Assembly (NCBI RefSeq): GCF_014805685.1 | Contig: NC_060896.1 | Location: 3,302,889-3,366,888, forward strand | Direction: 5' to 3' | Origin: Silurus meridionalis | Taxonomy: Eukaryota; Chordata; Actinopteri; Siluriformes; Siluridae | DNA: 64,000 nt | Shown here: one piece after another, positions 39,050 through 50,786 of the stretch | How the letters are laid out: each line of letters starts with the position of its first letter | How positions within the stretch are numbered: the stretch's first letter is position 1 | Notes under the pieces: generated by a model | Seen by the model: the letters and a program-made list of their open reading frames with translations, nothing else | The model's database searches: none | Told to the model about the DNA's origin: nothing | Made by a program: the position numbers and the translations under genes

Positions 39050-42000
39050 CTATTGGTTTTGTGTTGCTCGACTCATGATGGCCTTTTTGGTGTTCCGTTC
39101 AGGATGTAAGAGTATAATGTAGCACTTTGGAGCAAATATGGCTATCAGCAGGCCAAAACTAGATGCTAAGATAGCAAAGACCTCTACAGCCACAGAGTAC
39201 TTCCCTGGAGAGCTGACGTATGCAGGCACAAAAGTGATCCAAACGGCACAGAATATTAGCATGCTAAATGTGATGAACTTGGCCTCGTTAAAATTATCTG
39301 GCAGGTTCCTTGCTAAGAAGGCCAGAAGAAAGCTGACAGCAGCCAGCAGGCCAATGTAACCTAATAGAGCTGCAAACCCCATCACAGAGCCTAAAGCACA
39401 TTCAAACACTATTTTTGAACTGATGTAGCGAGTGTTTTTGTGAGGGGTGGGAGAGGCTGTAGTTAGCCAGACTGTGCATATGACCACCTGGAGGGCTGTA
39501 AGGACTAACACTGTACCTCGCTGTTGGGCCACTCCAAACCACTTTATAGCATTTTGACTTTCTGGCCGAGAAGACTTAAACACTGCTACAACCACCATGG
39601 TTTTGACCAGGATGCTGGAGACGCTCAATACAAAACTTATACCAAATACCACATGCCTTAGCTGGCATGTCCACAGTTGAGGCTGGCCAATGAACAGCAA
39701 CACACATAGGAAGCACAGTTTGAGTGACAGGAGCAGCAGGAAACTGAGCTCAGAGTTGTTGGCCCGGACCACAGGGGTGTGGCGATGATGCACAAACACA
39801 ATCAGAACCCCAGTGCAGAAACAAGTGCCAAAAAGGGAAGCTGTTGTTAAGGAGATGCCCAGTGGCTCTTCATAGGACAGGAACTCCACCTCCTTTGGGA
39901 CACAATGGTCCTTCTCTGGGCTGGACCAGAACTCATCAGGGCATGCAGTGCATTCTAATGTATCTGAATTTGAGAAGAGAACCAAAAAAATAAGGATTAT
40001 AAATAAATGAACAGGAAACGTTTGAATAATCTTCGAGAATATTTATAATATATTAATGTCAAGTTCACCTGTTGTGTTGCTGATCTCTCCATCAGCACAG
40101 GGCAGACAGTCAAAGCAGCAGATGGGCATGCCTTTCTTTCTGGCTCTCCTGGTGCCCATGGGGCAGCTTTCACTGCACACAGACCTGGGTGGCTGAAAAA
40201 TCGAGAGTGTAGATTCATCAGTTCATCAGCGATGCATTGCTTTTGCAGAATTTTTCTATACATGTACAGTTCATGATATTTCTGTGTATGGCACTGTGTT
40301 AAATGTGGCATTCGATAGTCTTAGAAATCAAATATGATTTAACGTAATGTATAAAGACATTTTTCTTTGTAATATACAAACAGTTTTTCTTTCTGTATTA
40401 TATGTGAATGCTGTTTTACTTTATTGGTATCAAAGTTCCAGTACAGAGCATCCTCATTCAATGTAAGGACATGGTTTCTTTGTGCAGCTTCATCCACCAC
40501 ACCAACTGTCTGGAGCCTCATCGAACCATCCGAGTTTGGCTGCCAGTTCATAATATCATAGATAGCCAAGGGATTGCCATTTATGTCAAAAGATACATGA
40601 TCCCCAAAGCCAGTGGTGAAATTCACTCTTTGTAGGTAATGGACAACCTGTAGTAGTGTTTATAAGAGAAATAGCAGGCAGAGAAGACAGGTATTATTCA
40701 ATAATCAGAAAAAAAATATATATATCACACATAGTGATTTAGAATTAAAAACAAATATCACTAATTCCCCTATACTTAAACATGTACTGTTACAATTGAG
40801 CTTTGTTACAGATAAGTTTCAAATGATTAACACATTTCCAGAATAAGGACCACTAAATTCAATAACTATGTGTGTATTAATCAGTTTCACCTGCCAGGGC
40901 TGTAAGGTGACTATTTTAGCACAGCTGTGACCATTAAAAGGCCCTTTGCCATCCTGACACTGTGTCAGGTCATGCAGGGCATGAGCAAGCGCATAAACTG
41001 CTTTATATACATTATAGGATGCTCTTAATTCAGACATATCACTGTATGCTGTTTTTGTGCTGCTCAGATCTTCATTCCCTGTGCACAACATTCTTTCATC
41101 TTTCATGGCAGTCTGCATGTTTTCTGAATCAAACCTGCATCCGAACATTTCCTCCCAAAAGATCCGGACCATATTGTTTGCTGGCTTCGTGTCAGGGCGC
41201 AGACGTAGCAGGAAATCCCGAAGGCCTGCAATCTCTCCACGCCGGATAGCAATGCCTAGAGTTCCTCCAAGGAACGGGAGCAGGTGTGGTGTGAGGAAGA
41301 CAGATGAAGTAGCCCAGGCCTCGCTAGCAATCCACTGTTTTCCAGTGACATTTCTGAGAGACACTTCGTGTATTAATGAAACCAAGTATGCATCAGTAGA
41401 GATCACCACCACCACCTTAGCTGTGGAGGTTTTAATCACTCTGACAATACGCTCCACATCTTTGAGGTTGTTGTCCCTGGGCAGCATCTCAGAATAAGCC
41501 ACACAGCCGCCAAGCTGTTCCTGAACATCCTGGTGGAAGGAGTAGGCAGCATAGATCCCATAGTCATCGTTGCTGTACACCAGGCCCACCCAGGTCCATC
41601 CGAAGTGCTTCAAGATTAGGATGATGGCACGAACCTGGAAGGCATCACTGGGGATTGTCCTGAAAAACGAGGGGAACTGATGCCGATCAGTGAGACAGGA
41701 GCAAGTGGCAAAGTAGCTCACCTGATGAAGAGTAAGACAGAAATAGAAAAAAGAAATCAGGGATAGAGAATGAACAAAAGAAAAGCAGGTATGAAATGAC
41801 AGAATTTGCGGAAATACATGGCTTCTCTTGATGCAAATCATTACATAAACAATCTGTAGCCACAATTTAATACAAAGAAAATTCAAATGACAAAAAAGTT
41901 TCTTAAAAGCCATCAGAACTTTCCCTGCATCTGTACCATGGGCACTCGAAACAACCCCAGCACACTAGAGATAGCAATAGAATGAGTGGAACCCGGATCT

Positions 42001-42563
42001 CCCACTATTCCGATCACCGGAGGAGGACTGGTGCAGTTCAGACCGGAGGCAAGTTCATCAGTCCCACTGATGAGAGCTGTGGCTGCCCGAAATGCTACCG
42101 CAAGCTTCACGCAGTTATCATATAAATGATATCCCAGTGTGATGTTAGGAAGCAGGTTGGGATTTCTATTGATCTCATCTATAGCAAAAACCATTGTCAT
42201 CGCCTGCTGGAAGTTTGCCATGTCGAACCTGTCGCAATACCACAAAGAGATAAATCATGTGAGTGAAGTTAAATTTATTCAAATAAATTGTGTAATTTTG
42301 GTAGTCAAACCCACTCACTGTTCACAATAAGGTTGCTCCGGCGCACTTGTGAAGCTCAACTCTGGAAAAACAGTAATAAAGTGGATTGCAAATAGGCCTC
42401 CTAGAATAAAATCTCCATCCTGCTGCATCCCATTTAGCCTGAAGTGCCCCCTGAGCTGACAGGTTCCTGAGTCTAGATCCAAACATGTGACTAAAGATGC
42501 AGAGAAGAGGGCTAATGATGAGATCCAAGCTATGCACAGATACCGGTATAAAAAAGACCACAT
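39050..42563 (-). CDS. OlfC/V2R-like class C olfactory receptor, gene E (877 aa)
   Basis: Exons 42319-42563, 41937-42228, 40891-41721, 40420-40647, 40069-40192, 39050-39963; same internal exon lengths and phases as gene D. The ATG at 42563 opens [20 protein letters not shown]. The exon 6 products of D and E differ at only a few positions (GVLIVFV for GVLGVFV, NAIKWFG for [13 protein letters not shown] for LLVAIF, TQNQ for TQKQ), whereas exon 1 has diverged clearly. The ligand-aspartate position is Asn (YSNDDYG), as in D, and the exon 2 donor is again GTACAG. In exon 3 the stretch between ribs differs (LVSLIHEVS for LLPLMDEVS), which may alter the ligand cleft. Role as for D. Confidence 0.92.
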
Positions 42564-42620
42564 CTTTCTTTATCTCTGCCTCGTTCTGTCTCCTTCTCCA
42601 AAAGTTTTTGGAGTTCAGTT

Positions 42621-42628
42621 TTATATAC
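42621..42628 (-). promoter_or_regulatory. TATA-like box of gene E
   Basis: TATATAAA on the minus strand, 58 bp upstream of the ATG. Confidence 0.5.
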
Positions 42629-42902
42629 TGTATCTGCTGAGGCTCTGTGGGTCCTTTGGGAAATTATGACTTCACATTTTTTTGGCTGTGACTTTTATTA
42701 TATTCTTTCTAATTTATGTAATGATTATTTACTTTTTTTATATTTACTTTATCCTACAGAAGATATATAAATATACGTATATACAATAAGATATGTGAAG
42801 TTAGTACCATTAAGTTTAACCCCAGAAAAGCTGTATGCATATTTCTTTAACATGGATTGGTTTATGTTATTTGTAAATATTTATTATTTGGAATACTTAT
42901 AG

Positions 42903-42904
42903 TT

Positions 42905-42955
<51 letters not shown>
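42903..42955. repeat. (ATTT)n microsatellite
   Basis: About thirteen ATTT units. Confidence 0.95.
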
Positions 42956-42959
<4 letters not shown>

Positions 42960-43592
42960 ATGCTATTTCTAGAGTGGAAATCATTAAGTGCCTTCAGAAT
43001 AAAAAGATTAGAGACATCCTGTCATTTCACTTTGGGTTGGTTTACTATTTCACCATTGTGGTGGTAATAAATCTATTGTTCCAGAATTTGTGACAACATT
43101 TGTTTTTGATATTTTTTTATTCATTGTAAAATGCATTGTAAAAGTAGAAAGGAAAATCTAAAACAATTAAATGTTGTCGACCAGGGGGTCTTCATTCTTA
43201 TCTGCAAATTGTCATTATCACTGCATGTTTCCACGCTACTCATTAGGCAATTAAATGTAGTTTTCTTTCTCTAGCTGTTTGCATAACAAAGTATATTGCT
43301 GTAGCATTAAGAATGTATATGCCTGGAAGAATATATTTGACTTGGGTATAAAAATGGATAATATTTCCATAGTCTTTGTATAGCAGTAATAATGGCATAG
43401 TCAATTCAATTCTAGATTTATTTAACAATAGACATTGTCTCAGAGAGTCAGTTTCGAATCTCATCCAGAACCATAGAATAGCAACTGAAGAGGTCATATG
43501 GAGCAAATGTGGAAAACCTGTTTTTATATTGTTTTTTTTATATATATTTTTAACAGTTTAAAAATATACCATATATTGACTCTCAGTATTAA

Positions 43593-43617
43593 ATCCTGCA
43601 GATGGCAATATTGGACC
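43593..43617. promoter_or_regulatory. Conserved 25-bp block upstream of pseudo-F
   Basis: Identical to 32778-32802; about 400 bp before the pseudo-F exon 1 remnant. Confidence 0.4.
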
Positions 43618-44017
43618 AGTCCTTACATCTGTTGTACATAAACACCTTGAAACACTCAAAAAACCAACAACACAAAAAGGGCCACACTATTGCGTTTTCA
43701 TTTTAATTGAATGCATACGTTTCAATTAATTGTAAGCTATGCACTTTTATTTATATACATATATGAATTTATGTATTTATTTAATTGTTTGTTTAAATTG
43801 TCACATTTACCATTCATTTCTTTAACACTGTAAAATAAAATAAAAATCCGAGTCTGCTTAGTGATCAAATTGTTGTTTTCTTCCTCCCAATCTTCCTTCC
43901 ACCCCATTGGTTTAAGAAGATGTCAGTCACCTATGAATCCATATGACATAATGATTTTTTTTTAATAAAGCAGAGTCCTTCTCTCTGTTATATGCCAATG
44001 AATTTGCCTAGGACCCT

Positions 44018-45835
44018 CTGTGTACTGGTACTGTTGGTTTGTTTTGTACCAGTAGGTGTCAGACAATAGAGGAATTTTACTGGATGTGCTGGGGAAGGAT
44101 GGAGGTGATATCTGTGGAGGGCTCAACTATCTGCATCATAAAGCTGTAGTATATTATTAAGTTCTCTCAAGGCCCCAGTTTAGAAGTGTAATTGGTGGAC
44201 AAATTGCATATTCTGATAGAGATCTGGCTTTGAATGCATGTAATGGAAGAGATCTATGTGCCATATATACTGATATGAAAATGCATAAATAAATGAGTAA
44301 ATTAGCAAAAATAGGGGTTTTGGGGCAGGTAACATAGCTGATTTTCTTTTCCCCACCTTGTTTAAGTTAATCTCAGTATTACATTTTTTAAATATTTTTC
44401 CTAACATTCTTAGACAACAATTTTTTCATCTTTTCAACTTTTTTTAGGACCTGTGTGGGCCTGGTATCTTTCTGCTTGGTCCAGTCTATGGTACCCCAGG
44501 CTTTCACCAGCTGTGAAACTATATTACTTATAGTCAGTGGATCTTCTCATCTGCAAAGGTCTCTGCAGCAAAGAGTTTTTCTTACTTTCCTAAAGCACAT
44601 CTTCCTGTAATCACAGGCTTATTATTTACTATAACCTGAGCTCTACACATTTTATAATGCCAGATCTATTTTTTCTACTTTGCTTATCCACAAAGCCCTT
44701 ATTATTTATGTTCTGATGCATGGTGTACTGAAATTCTGAAGAAAATGAACTGTTCGAGTTTGTTCAATATTGTGTTTCATTACATTACATGATCTATTTA
44801 ATGCGCATTACAATATTCAATAATGATGTAAAAATTCCTTCCAATTCCTTCCAACAAGATTTGTTTGATTGAAGGTACACATGGTTCTTTATCAAATTCA
44901 TTTTTGCTGATAAGAAGACTCTTTTTTTTCTCTCTCATTCATATATAAAATATAGTATTTAATAAAATGTATATAATTAGTTGATAGAGATAGATATCTA
45001 ATTATCTTTCACATATTTCCTGATAAAGTTTGAGTATGCATACTGAAAGCCTGAATAATATACAGTACAGACCAAAAGTTTGGACACACCTTCTCATTCA
45101 AAGAGTTTTCTTTATTTTCATGACTATGAAAATTGTAGAGTCACACTGAAGGCATCAAGGGCTATTTGAGCAAGAAGGAGAGTGATGGGGTGCTGCGCCA
45201 GATGACCTGGCCTCCACAGTCACCGGACCTGAACCCAATCGAGATGGTTTAGGGGTGAGCTGGACCGCAGAGTGAAGGCAAAAGGGCCAACAAGTGCCAA
45301 GCATCTCTCGGGGAACTCCTTCAAGACTGTTGGAAGACCATTTCAGGTGACTACCTCTTGAAGCTCATCAAGAGAATGCCAAGAGTGTGCAAAGCAGTAA
45401 TCAAAGCAAAAGGTGGCTACTTTGAAGAACCTAGAATATGACATTTTTCAGTTGTTTCACACGTTTTTGTTATGTATATAATTCCATATATAATTCCACA
45501 TGTGTTCATTCATAGTTTTGATGCCTTCAGTGTGAATCTTCAATTTTCATAGTCATGAAAATAAAGAAAAACTCTTTGAATGAGAAAGTGTGTCCAAACT
45601 TTTGGTCTGTACTGTATATCTAAAAACACTCTCACAAATGCAGTTGATTAATAAAGTGCATTATGACTTTTTTTTTGGTGTTTGGATCTCATTTATAACT
45701 GCATACAGCATTACAGGGAAATACACAGTTGCAGCGAGGGTATAGAGGCCACGCTAGACTCCACTTTTGGATTGCTTTTCTGATTTTTTGGTCCTAAATG
45801 TTACATTATTTTTGCTGAGAACTAACCTGGATAAA
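44018..45835 (+). pseudogene. Decayed F-type OlfC receptor (pseudo-F)
   Basis: Three pieces align with gene F. 44018-44193 matches exon 1 (GGA-GG-GATATCTGTGGAGGGCTC block), with the start codon region deleted. 44446-44640 matches exon 2, with internal gaps and stops. 45677-45832 matches the last ~50 codons of exon 6 (FGLLF and PKCYIIL region recognisable at the DNA level), again with frame breaks. Exons 3-5 and most of exon 6 are missing; an internally deleted Tc1-like element (45063-45614) lies in the gap. The donor after exon 1 reads GGTGGAC instead of GGTGAGT. It cannot make a receptor. A leftover of the duplication that also produced gene E. Confidence 0.85.
45063..45614. mobile_element. 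Internally deleted Tc1-like element, copy 1
   Basis: Flanked by TA on both sides (45061-45062, 45615-45616). The ends are inverted repeats starting 'cagtacagaccaaaagtttg'. Inside remains only the last part of a transposase on the plus strand: PQSPDLNPIEM (with the final catalytic Glu), then LLQDCWKT, VCKAVIKAKGGYF and a stop, broken by a TAG and other stops. Non-autonomous. Confidence 0.85.
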
Positions 45836-46516
45836 TGAGTGGAAGAATGAGTGGATAAAACATAAAAAATTAACCATTGACTATTTTTTCTAATTGCAGT
45901 TTAATCAGTATACAGTTGGCCGTGCTGTCCTATAAAGAGCAATAATTAAATGCTGTAATCAAATCTATCACATAATTTACAAATTAATCAGACATACACA
46001 GAAAGTAGGAACATCAGATCTAGCACTTCACAAAACTTAATAAATTATATTCATATGTAATTCATAAATTACAATACAATTCAGCACCAAACATTTAAGA
46101 ATAATGATGTCCAATAAATGCAAACTGATAGCAGTAAATTTTATTTTGTGAAATAAAATGTGCAGCATTTTTTATTTCAAATGTCACAAAAAGTCACTTT
46201 TTAAAGGATGTTCATTACTACGTTCCCACATATGCAAAAATATATTTATAAATGTTTCATGACTTTGTATATTCACCATAAGCTTTTACATACTTATCAC
46301 TCAATTACTGTTTATTAAGACTGATGTACACATGAGTAGCTAACTGAACATGGAATGGTATGGTTTTATTTTGTTATATAAAAATATTAAAATCGAAAAA
46401 AGCTTAATTTCAAGGGATTATTGCAATAATAATGTGAATGTAAAAAAACTTTAACAAAGCTGACTCTATGCATATTAAAACAAACAGCTAATCAGTCCAA
46501 TGCAAGCAAAATCATA
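45836..46516. other. Spacer before gene G
   Basis: Gene-free and AT-rich. Its first part resembles the F 3' flank (shared 'gtgctgtcctat'). A TTTATT near 46517 may be the polyadenylation signal of gene G. Confidence 0.45.
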
Positions 46517-46688
46517 TTTATTTTTTAACTGTACAACTTTATATTTTAGATGAGTACAACTGGTACATAGAACCAGAAAGATATTTAAAAAAGAATATTG
46601 ATGAGATTTGAAGACTATGCATATATAAACATTATACATTGTGACAAATTTCCAGTTGATCATGTCAACTTTGCTTTTTTCAAAGCTC

Positions 46689-48970
46689 TCAAAGTGCCTT
46701 AGAGGGCACTTTACCCATAAGGTGCTTTTTCGTATTCTGGTCTGGTCTGAATACAATTATAAAGCATTTGGGAGCAAAAATACAAATAATCAAACCAAAG
46801 CTTGAAGCTAATATTGCAAAGATCTCCACAGCTACAGTGAATTTTCCAGGAGAGCTGACATAAGCTGGAATAAAGGTGATCCAAACTGCACAGAATATGA
46901 GCATGCTGAATGTGATGAATTTGGCTTCATTGAAATTGTCAGGAAGCTTCCGTGCCAGAAAAGCCAAAATAAAACATAAAAGCGCCAGGAGTCCTATATA
47001 ACCCAGCACAGCCCAGAAACCTATAGTGGAACCTAAACCACATTCCAAGATAATTCTTTCCTTGTACTGTTTTATGTTTTTAAAAGGGAAAGGAGGGGAT
47101 ATTGTTAACCAAAGCACACAAATAAGAACCTGTATTAGAGTGAATGCCAGTACACTGAGTCTCTGTTGTGGAGGACCAAACCATTTCATGACATTGCTAC
47201 CTGGAAGTGTAGCCCTGAAAGCCATCAACACAACTAATGTTTTTCCCAGAACACAAGAAATGCAAAGCACAAAAGTGATCCCAAACGCTGTGTGGCGCAG
47301 CATACAGGACCAATCCGAAGGCTGCCCAATGAAAGTAAGTGAACAGAGGAAACACAGTGTCAGAGAGAAAAGCAGCAGAAAGCTCAGTTCAGAGTTGTTC
47401 GCCCTGACTATAGGAGACGCCCTGTGCTTGTAAAAGACTACAGCTACACAAACAGCCATGAAGGCCCCAGCAATGGAGAACACTGTTAGGATGATGCCCA
47501 AAGTTTCATTCCAGGAGAGAAACTCAACAGGCTTTGGGAGGCAGCTGTCTTGCTGGGTGTTGGGCCAAAACTCCGGAGGGCAGCGCAAACAATCCAATGA
47601 GTCTAGAAGCAAAATCACAATCGTTTAATATGTCAAGACCACACATGATCCATTACAGTAATATAAGAGAATAAGAACACTAGGCTATGATTGCTGTCGA
47701 ACAGTTCCTTTGTTTTTGTTTTATGTTATTCTTGAAGATCAATCTTTTTAGCAGGAATAATAAATACTTCAAGATCAATTCCACGTCCATGCATGTGACC
47801 TGCCATGTCATAAACCAAGCCAAAATATCGCTATTGGATAGACACCTGACCAATCACTGACCAGTCTTATTATAAGCTTCTCTGCAAAAGCTTTCCAAAA
47901 GATTTCAAAGTGTGTCAGCGATGATTTGTGCCTATTTAGCCATAATATCATATGCAAGGTCAGGCACTGTTGCTGGGAGTGGATTCCAGGGGCACCGTCA
48001 GTGCAATAATTTTTCTATGGGGTTGAGGTCAGGATTTTGTGCAGGCCATCCCAGATCTTCTAGTGCTCACTTTAAATACAGGGGAATTTCAATGCTTGTA
48101 CAGGTTCTGGCCTCTTATATCCAGTGCAGAAAATAACAACTATGCGTCTTAAGCTTTGTGAAACCATTTAGAGAAGACCTATATATGGTCATGATGATCA
48201 GGTGTCCTTGTACATAGTTTACTCTTCCCAATAATCAAATATTTGAAATATAGTCGAAATAGAAATGGATTTATGACCTGTTTTGTTACTTATTTCTCCT
48301 TCAGCACATGGAATACAGTCATAGCAGCAGACAGGCCTTCCCTTCTGCATGGCTTTCCTAGTACCTGGGGGACAGCTCTTGCTGCACACAGACTCTGGTA
48401 CCTATTTAAAACATATGTAATACATATATAGAACTCAGTACACTATTAATCATACTGCATGATGAAAAATAAGCTGTTTTGAATGCTGGAAATGCAACAA
48501 AACTACACCTTTGTCTGTTCTCCAACCCAACTGATATTTCTGCTCATTCTGAACTCCTGTCCTCTTGGTTTAGATGAATCATATTGGCCCACTGTTATTA
48601 AAACCAAAGCGCCATCCTTGTCAAACTGCCAGTTTATGAGCTCATAATCGCCTGGAGGGTCTCCATTAGAATCAAAAGAGACCTGATAGCCATTTCTGGT
48701 AGTGAAGTTCAGTGTTTTGAGCTGGTTCCGTATCTGCAGTGACAGACAATATTTTAGGAATGGTTCAGTAGTTTGAAGTGTGAGGGTTTTTTCCTCTTTA
48801 TTTTAGTTGCATGGATCACTTTAACATAGATTTGTTTCGGAAATTCAAATTAGAAGCCAATATCACTCTGAACTTTCCACCTCCAGAATACAAGTTAAGA
48901 AGAAGAATAGCAAAAGTGAATATATTTTTGAACATATTTCATTGGACCTAAGAGTGACATTAGTGATTTA

Positions 48971-49018
<48 letters not shown>

Positions 49019-50724
49019 CTCCAGTATATGTCGAATACCTGCCATGGGGAAAATTGAATGGTCTTGTCGCATTGGTTGTCATTGCAAATTAATCCGTGGA
49101 TGGCATATGCTATGGCATAGGTTGCTTTGTACACCATATTAGTCACGCGTAACTGAGACGTGTCTGTGTATGCGTTATGGAGCGTGCCAATGTCCTCGGT
49201 TCCGTCACACTCTCTTACACCATGACTGACACCTTCTCGGCCCTTCAGCCTGCAAGTGAACGAGCTTTCCCAAAACTCTGTTAGCATAGGCGATTTCAGA
49301 GCTTCATCTGGAGTCAGGTTTAGGAGAAACTCACGAAAGCCAGGAATAACTGACCGGGGAATCCCGAATCCTATTGCACCAGCGCACATGTTAAAGCGCA
49401 ACAACTCTGGCTCAATGATCCACGTTTCGCTTCCGATCCACTGAAGTGGAGGCGGCGGATTTCGTGCCAGTTCCTCCAAGAGAAACCTCATGTCTCCAGA
49501 CGCAATAAACGCCACTATAACTCGAGCTGTGGAGCTGCGGATCACGTTTGCGACTCGCTCTAGTTTACTGCGCGGCTGCGTCCTGTAGTAGGACTCGGAG
49601 TATTCCACGCAGATCCCCTCCGCCTGCGCAGCCTTTAGGAATGATGCCATTCCGTAATTGCCATAATCCGAGTCGCTGCGCACTGCTCCAATCCATGTCC
49701 AACCAAAATGCTTGACCAACCGTGCCAGTGCGGCTGCTTGATGTTGGTCACTAGGAATGGTCCTAAAGAATGCAGGATACTGATGCTTATTACTCAGACA
49801 TGCACAGGTCGCATAGTGACTCACCTGGAATTGAAAGCGCAAAAACGTCTCCATGAATAAACTTTTTTTACACTGGTGCGTATTTTTACCTGTAGCTTCA
49901 ACACATGCACCTGCATGCATGCATAAAACTTTAGACTTAGCATAAAAAATCACATGCACCTGCATGCATGCATAAAACTTTTGACTTGGCCTAAAAACGC
50001 ATGCATGCATGTATAAAACTTTAGACTTAGCCTAAAAAAGCATCTTTTATTTTAATTATATCATGCAAAAAAAAAAAAATGGTGTAATAGCCTGTAATGC
50101 TGTAATAACCTGCGGAATTCCAAAAAGCCCCAGAGTCCTTGCCATGCTTATAGACGGCGTGGACGCAGACTCTCCCACGATTGCAGACACACCTGCAGAT
50201 TTGGAACAAATATCTGTATCATTAAACGCTGATTCTACACCGTTTGCAAACTGAAACGCAACTTTTATTGACATGGGCACAGAGGAGCATGAATCATGTA
50301 TCAGGTATCCTAAATTGACGCCTGGAAGAAGATCTGTCCTGTTATTGATCTCATGGATGCTGAACTGCAAGGCGCGGGCGAAGCGCATTTCTCTGAAATC
50401 CATGCTGTTAGGAGACAGGAAAAAAAGAAAGAAATTTGTCATATTTTGTGTCTTCTACAATATCAATCAATAATTACAGAATGAGTTTCTGTTGAGTCCA
50501 CACCTTCCAGAGCACTGCAGCTGTGGTGGCTGAAAGGTAAAATTGCTCTGCTCTAATCTGGTGTAGTAATGAATGGAGAAAATCCCTCCAATCACGAAAT
50601 CTCCATTCATAAAAATGCCAGGTGTCTGAGGATCAGTCCAGAGTCTGCAACTAGCTGTACATATTGCAGATTTGGGCACAGTTATCCAAAGAATAAAGGG
50701 AATCAGGCTGAAAATGAGCGGCAT
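46689..50724 (-). CDS. OlfC/V2R-like class C olfactory receptor, gene G (854 aa)
   Basis: Exons 50504-50724, 50110-50404, 49039-49824, 48509-48733, 48278-48401, 46689-47602, in frame. The ATG at 50724 opens [20 protein letters not shown]. Flytrap motifs: [44 protein letters not shown] (aspartate retained) and GSETW in place of SEAW. The cysteine-rich exon has [14 protein letters not shown]. Exon 6 has [11 protein letters not shown] and [11 protein letters not shown] and ends [17 protein letters not shown]. Donors after exon 1 (GTGTGG), exon 4 (GTGTAG) and exon 5 (GTCATA) match the consensus poorly, so splicing may be inefficient; no stop or frameshift is seen. Introns carry a minisatellite (intron 2), a (TA)n tract (intron 3) and a transposon-like fragment (intron 5). 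Role: olfactory receptor, ligand unknown. Confidence 0.9.
47800..48190. repeat. Possible DNA-transposon-derived fragment in intron 5 of gene G
   Basis: Contains 'ggggttgaggtcaggatttt' followed by 'gtgcaggccatcccag', a phrase I associate with an abundant fish DNA-transposon family. Ends and class cannot be defined by eye. Confidence 0.35.
48974..49017. repeat. (TA)n microsatellite in intron 3 of gene G
   Basis: About 44 bp of alternating TA, 20 bp from the exon 3 donor. Confidence 0.95.
49896..50043. repeat. Minisatellite in intron 2 of gene G
   Basis: Three imperfect tandem copies of a ~45-bp unit containing 'gcatgcatgcataaaacttt' and 'gacttagcctaaaaa'. Confidence 0.85.
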
Positions 50725-50780
50725 TGCAGAATCAGTGGAACACAAAGCACAATGAAGGACAAGATGCTTGGTCACATTTC

Positions 50781-50786
50781 TTTAAA
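50781..50786 (-). promoter_or_regulatory. TTTAAA TATA-like box of gene G
   Basis: 57 bp upstream of the ATG; the same element is found before gene H. Confidence 0.4.

Larger units (their letters stand above)
42629..44017. other. Head-to-head spacer between E and pseudo-F
   Basis: No gene visible. Contains an (ATTT)n tract at about 42903-42955, the conserved block 43593-43617, a TTTAATAAA at 43971-43979 in place of the F TATA box, and scattered matches to the D-F spacer. Confidence 0.6.
38930..46090. repeat. Duplicated divergent unit E-pseudo-F
   Basis: Second copy of the D-F unit: gene E (minus), a head-to-head spacer with a shared 25-bp block, then a decayed F-type gene whose 3' flank still resembles 37560-37700. 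Confidence 0.75.

Noticed and set aside
42857..43093. Frame with repeated LFIY
   Set aside because: Product of the (ATTT)n microsatellite.
49896..50043. Possible CRISPR-like repeat array
   Set aside because: Only three imperfect adjoining copies without spacers in a vertebrate intron; a minisatellite.
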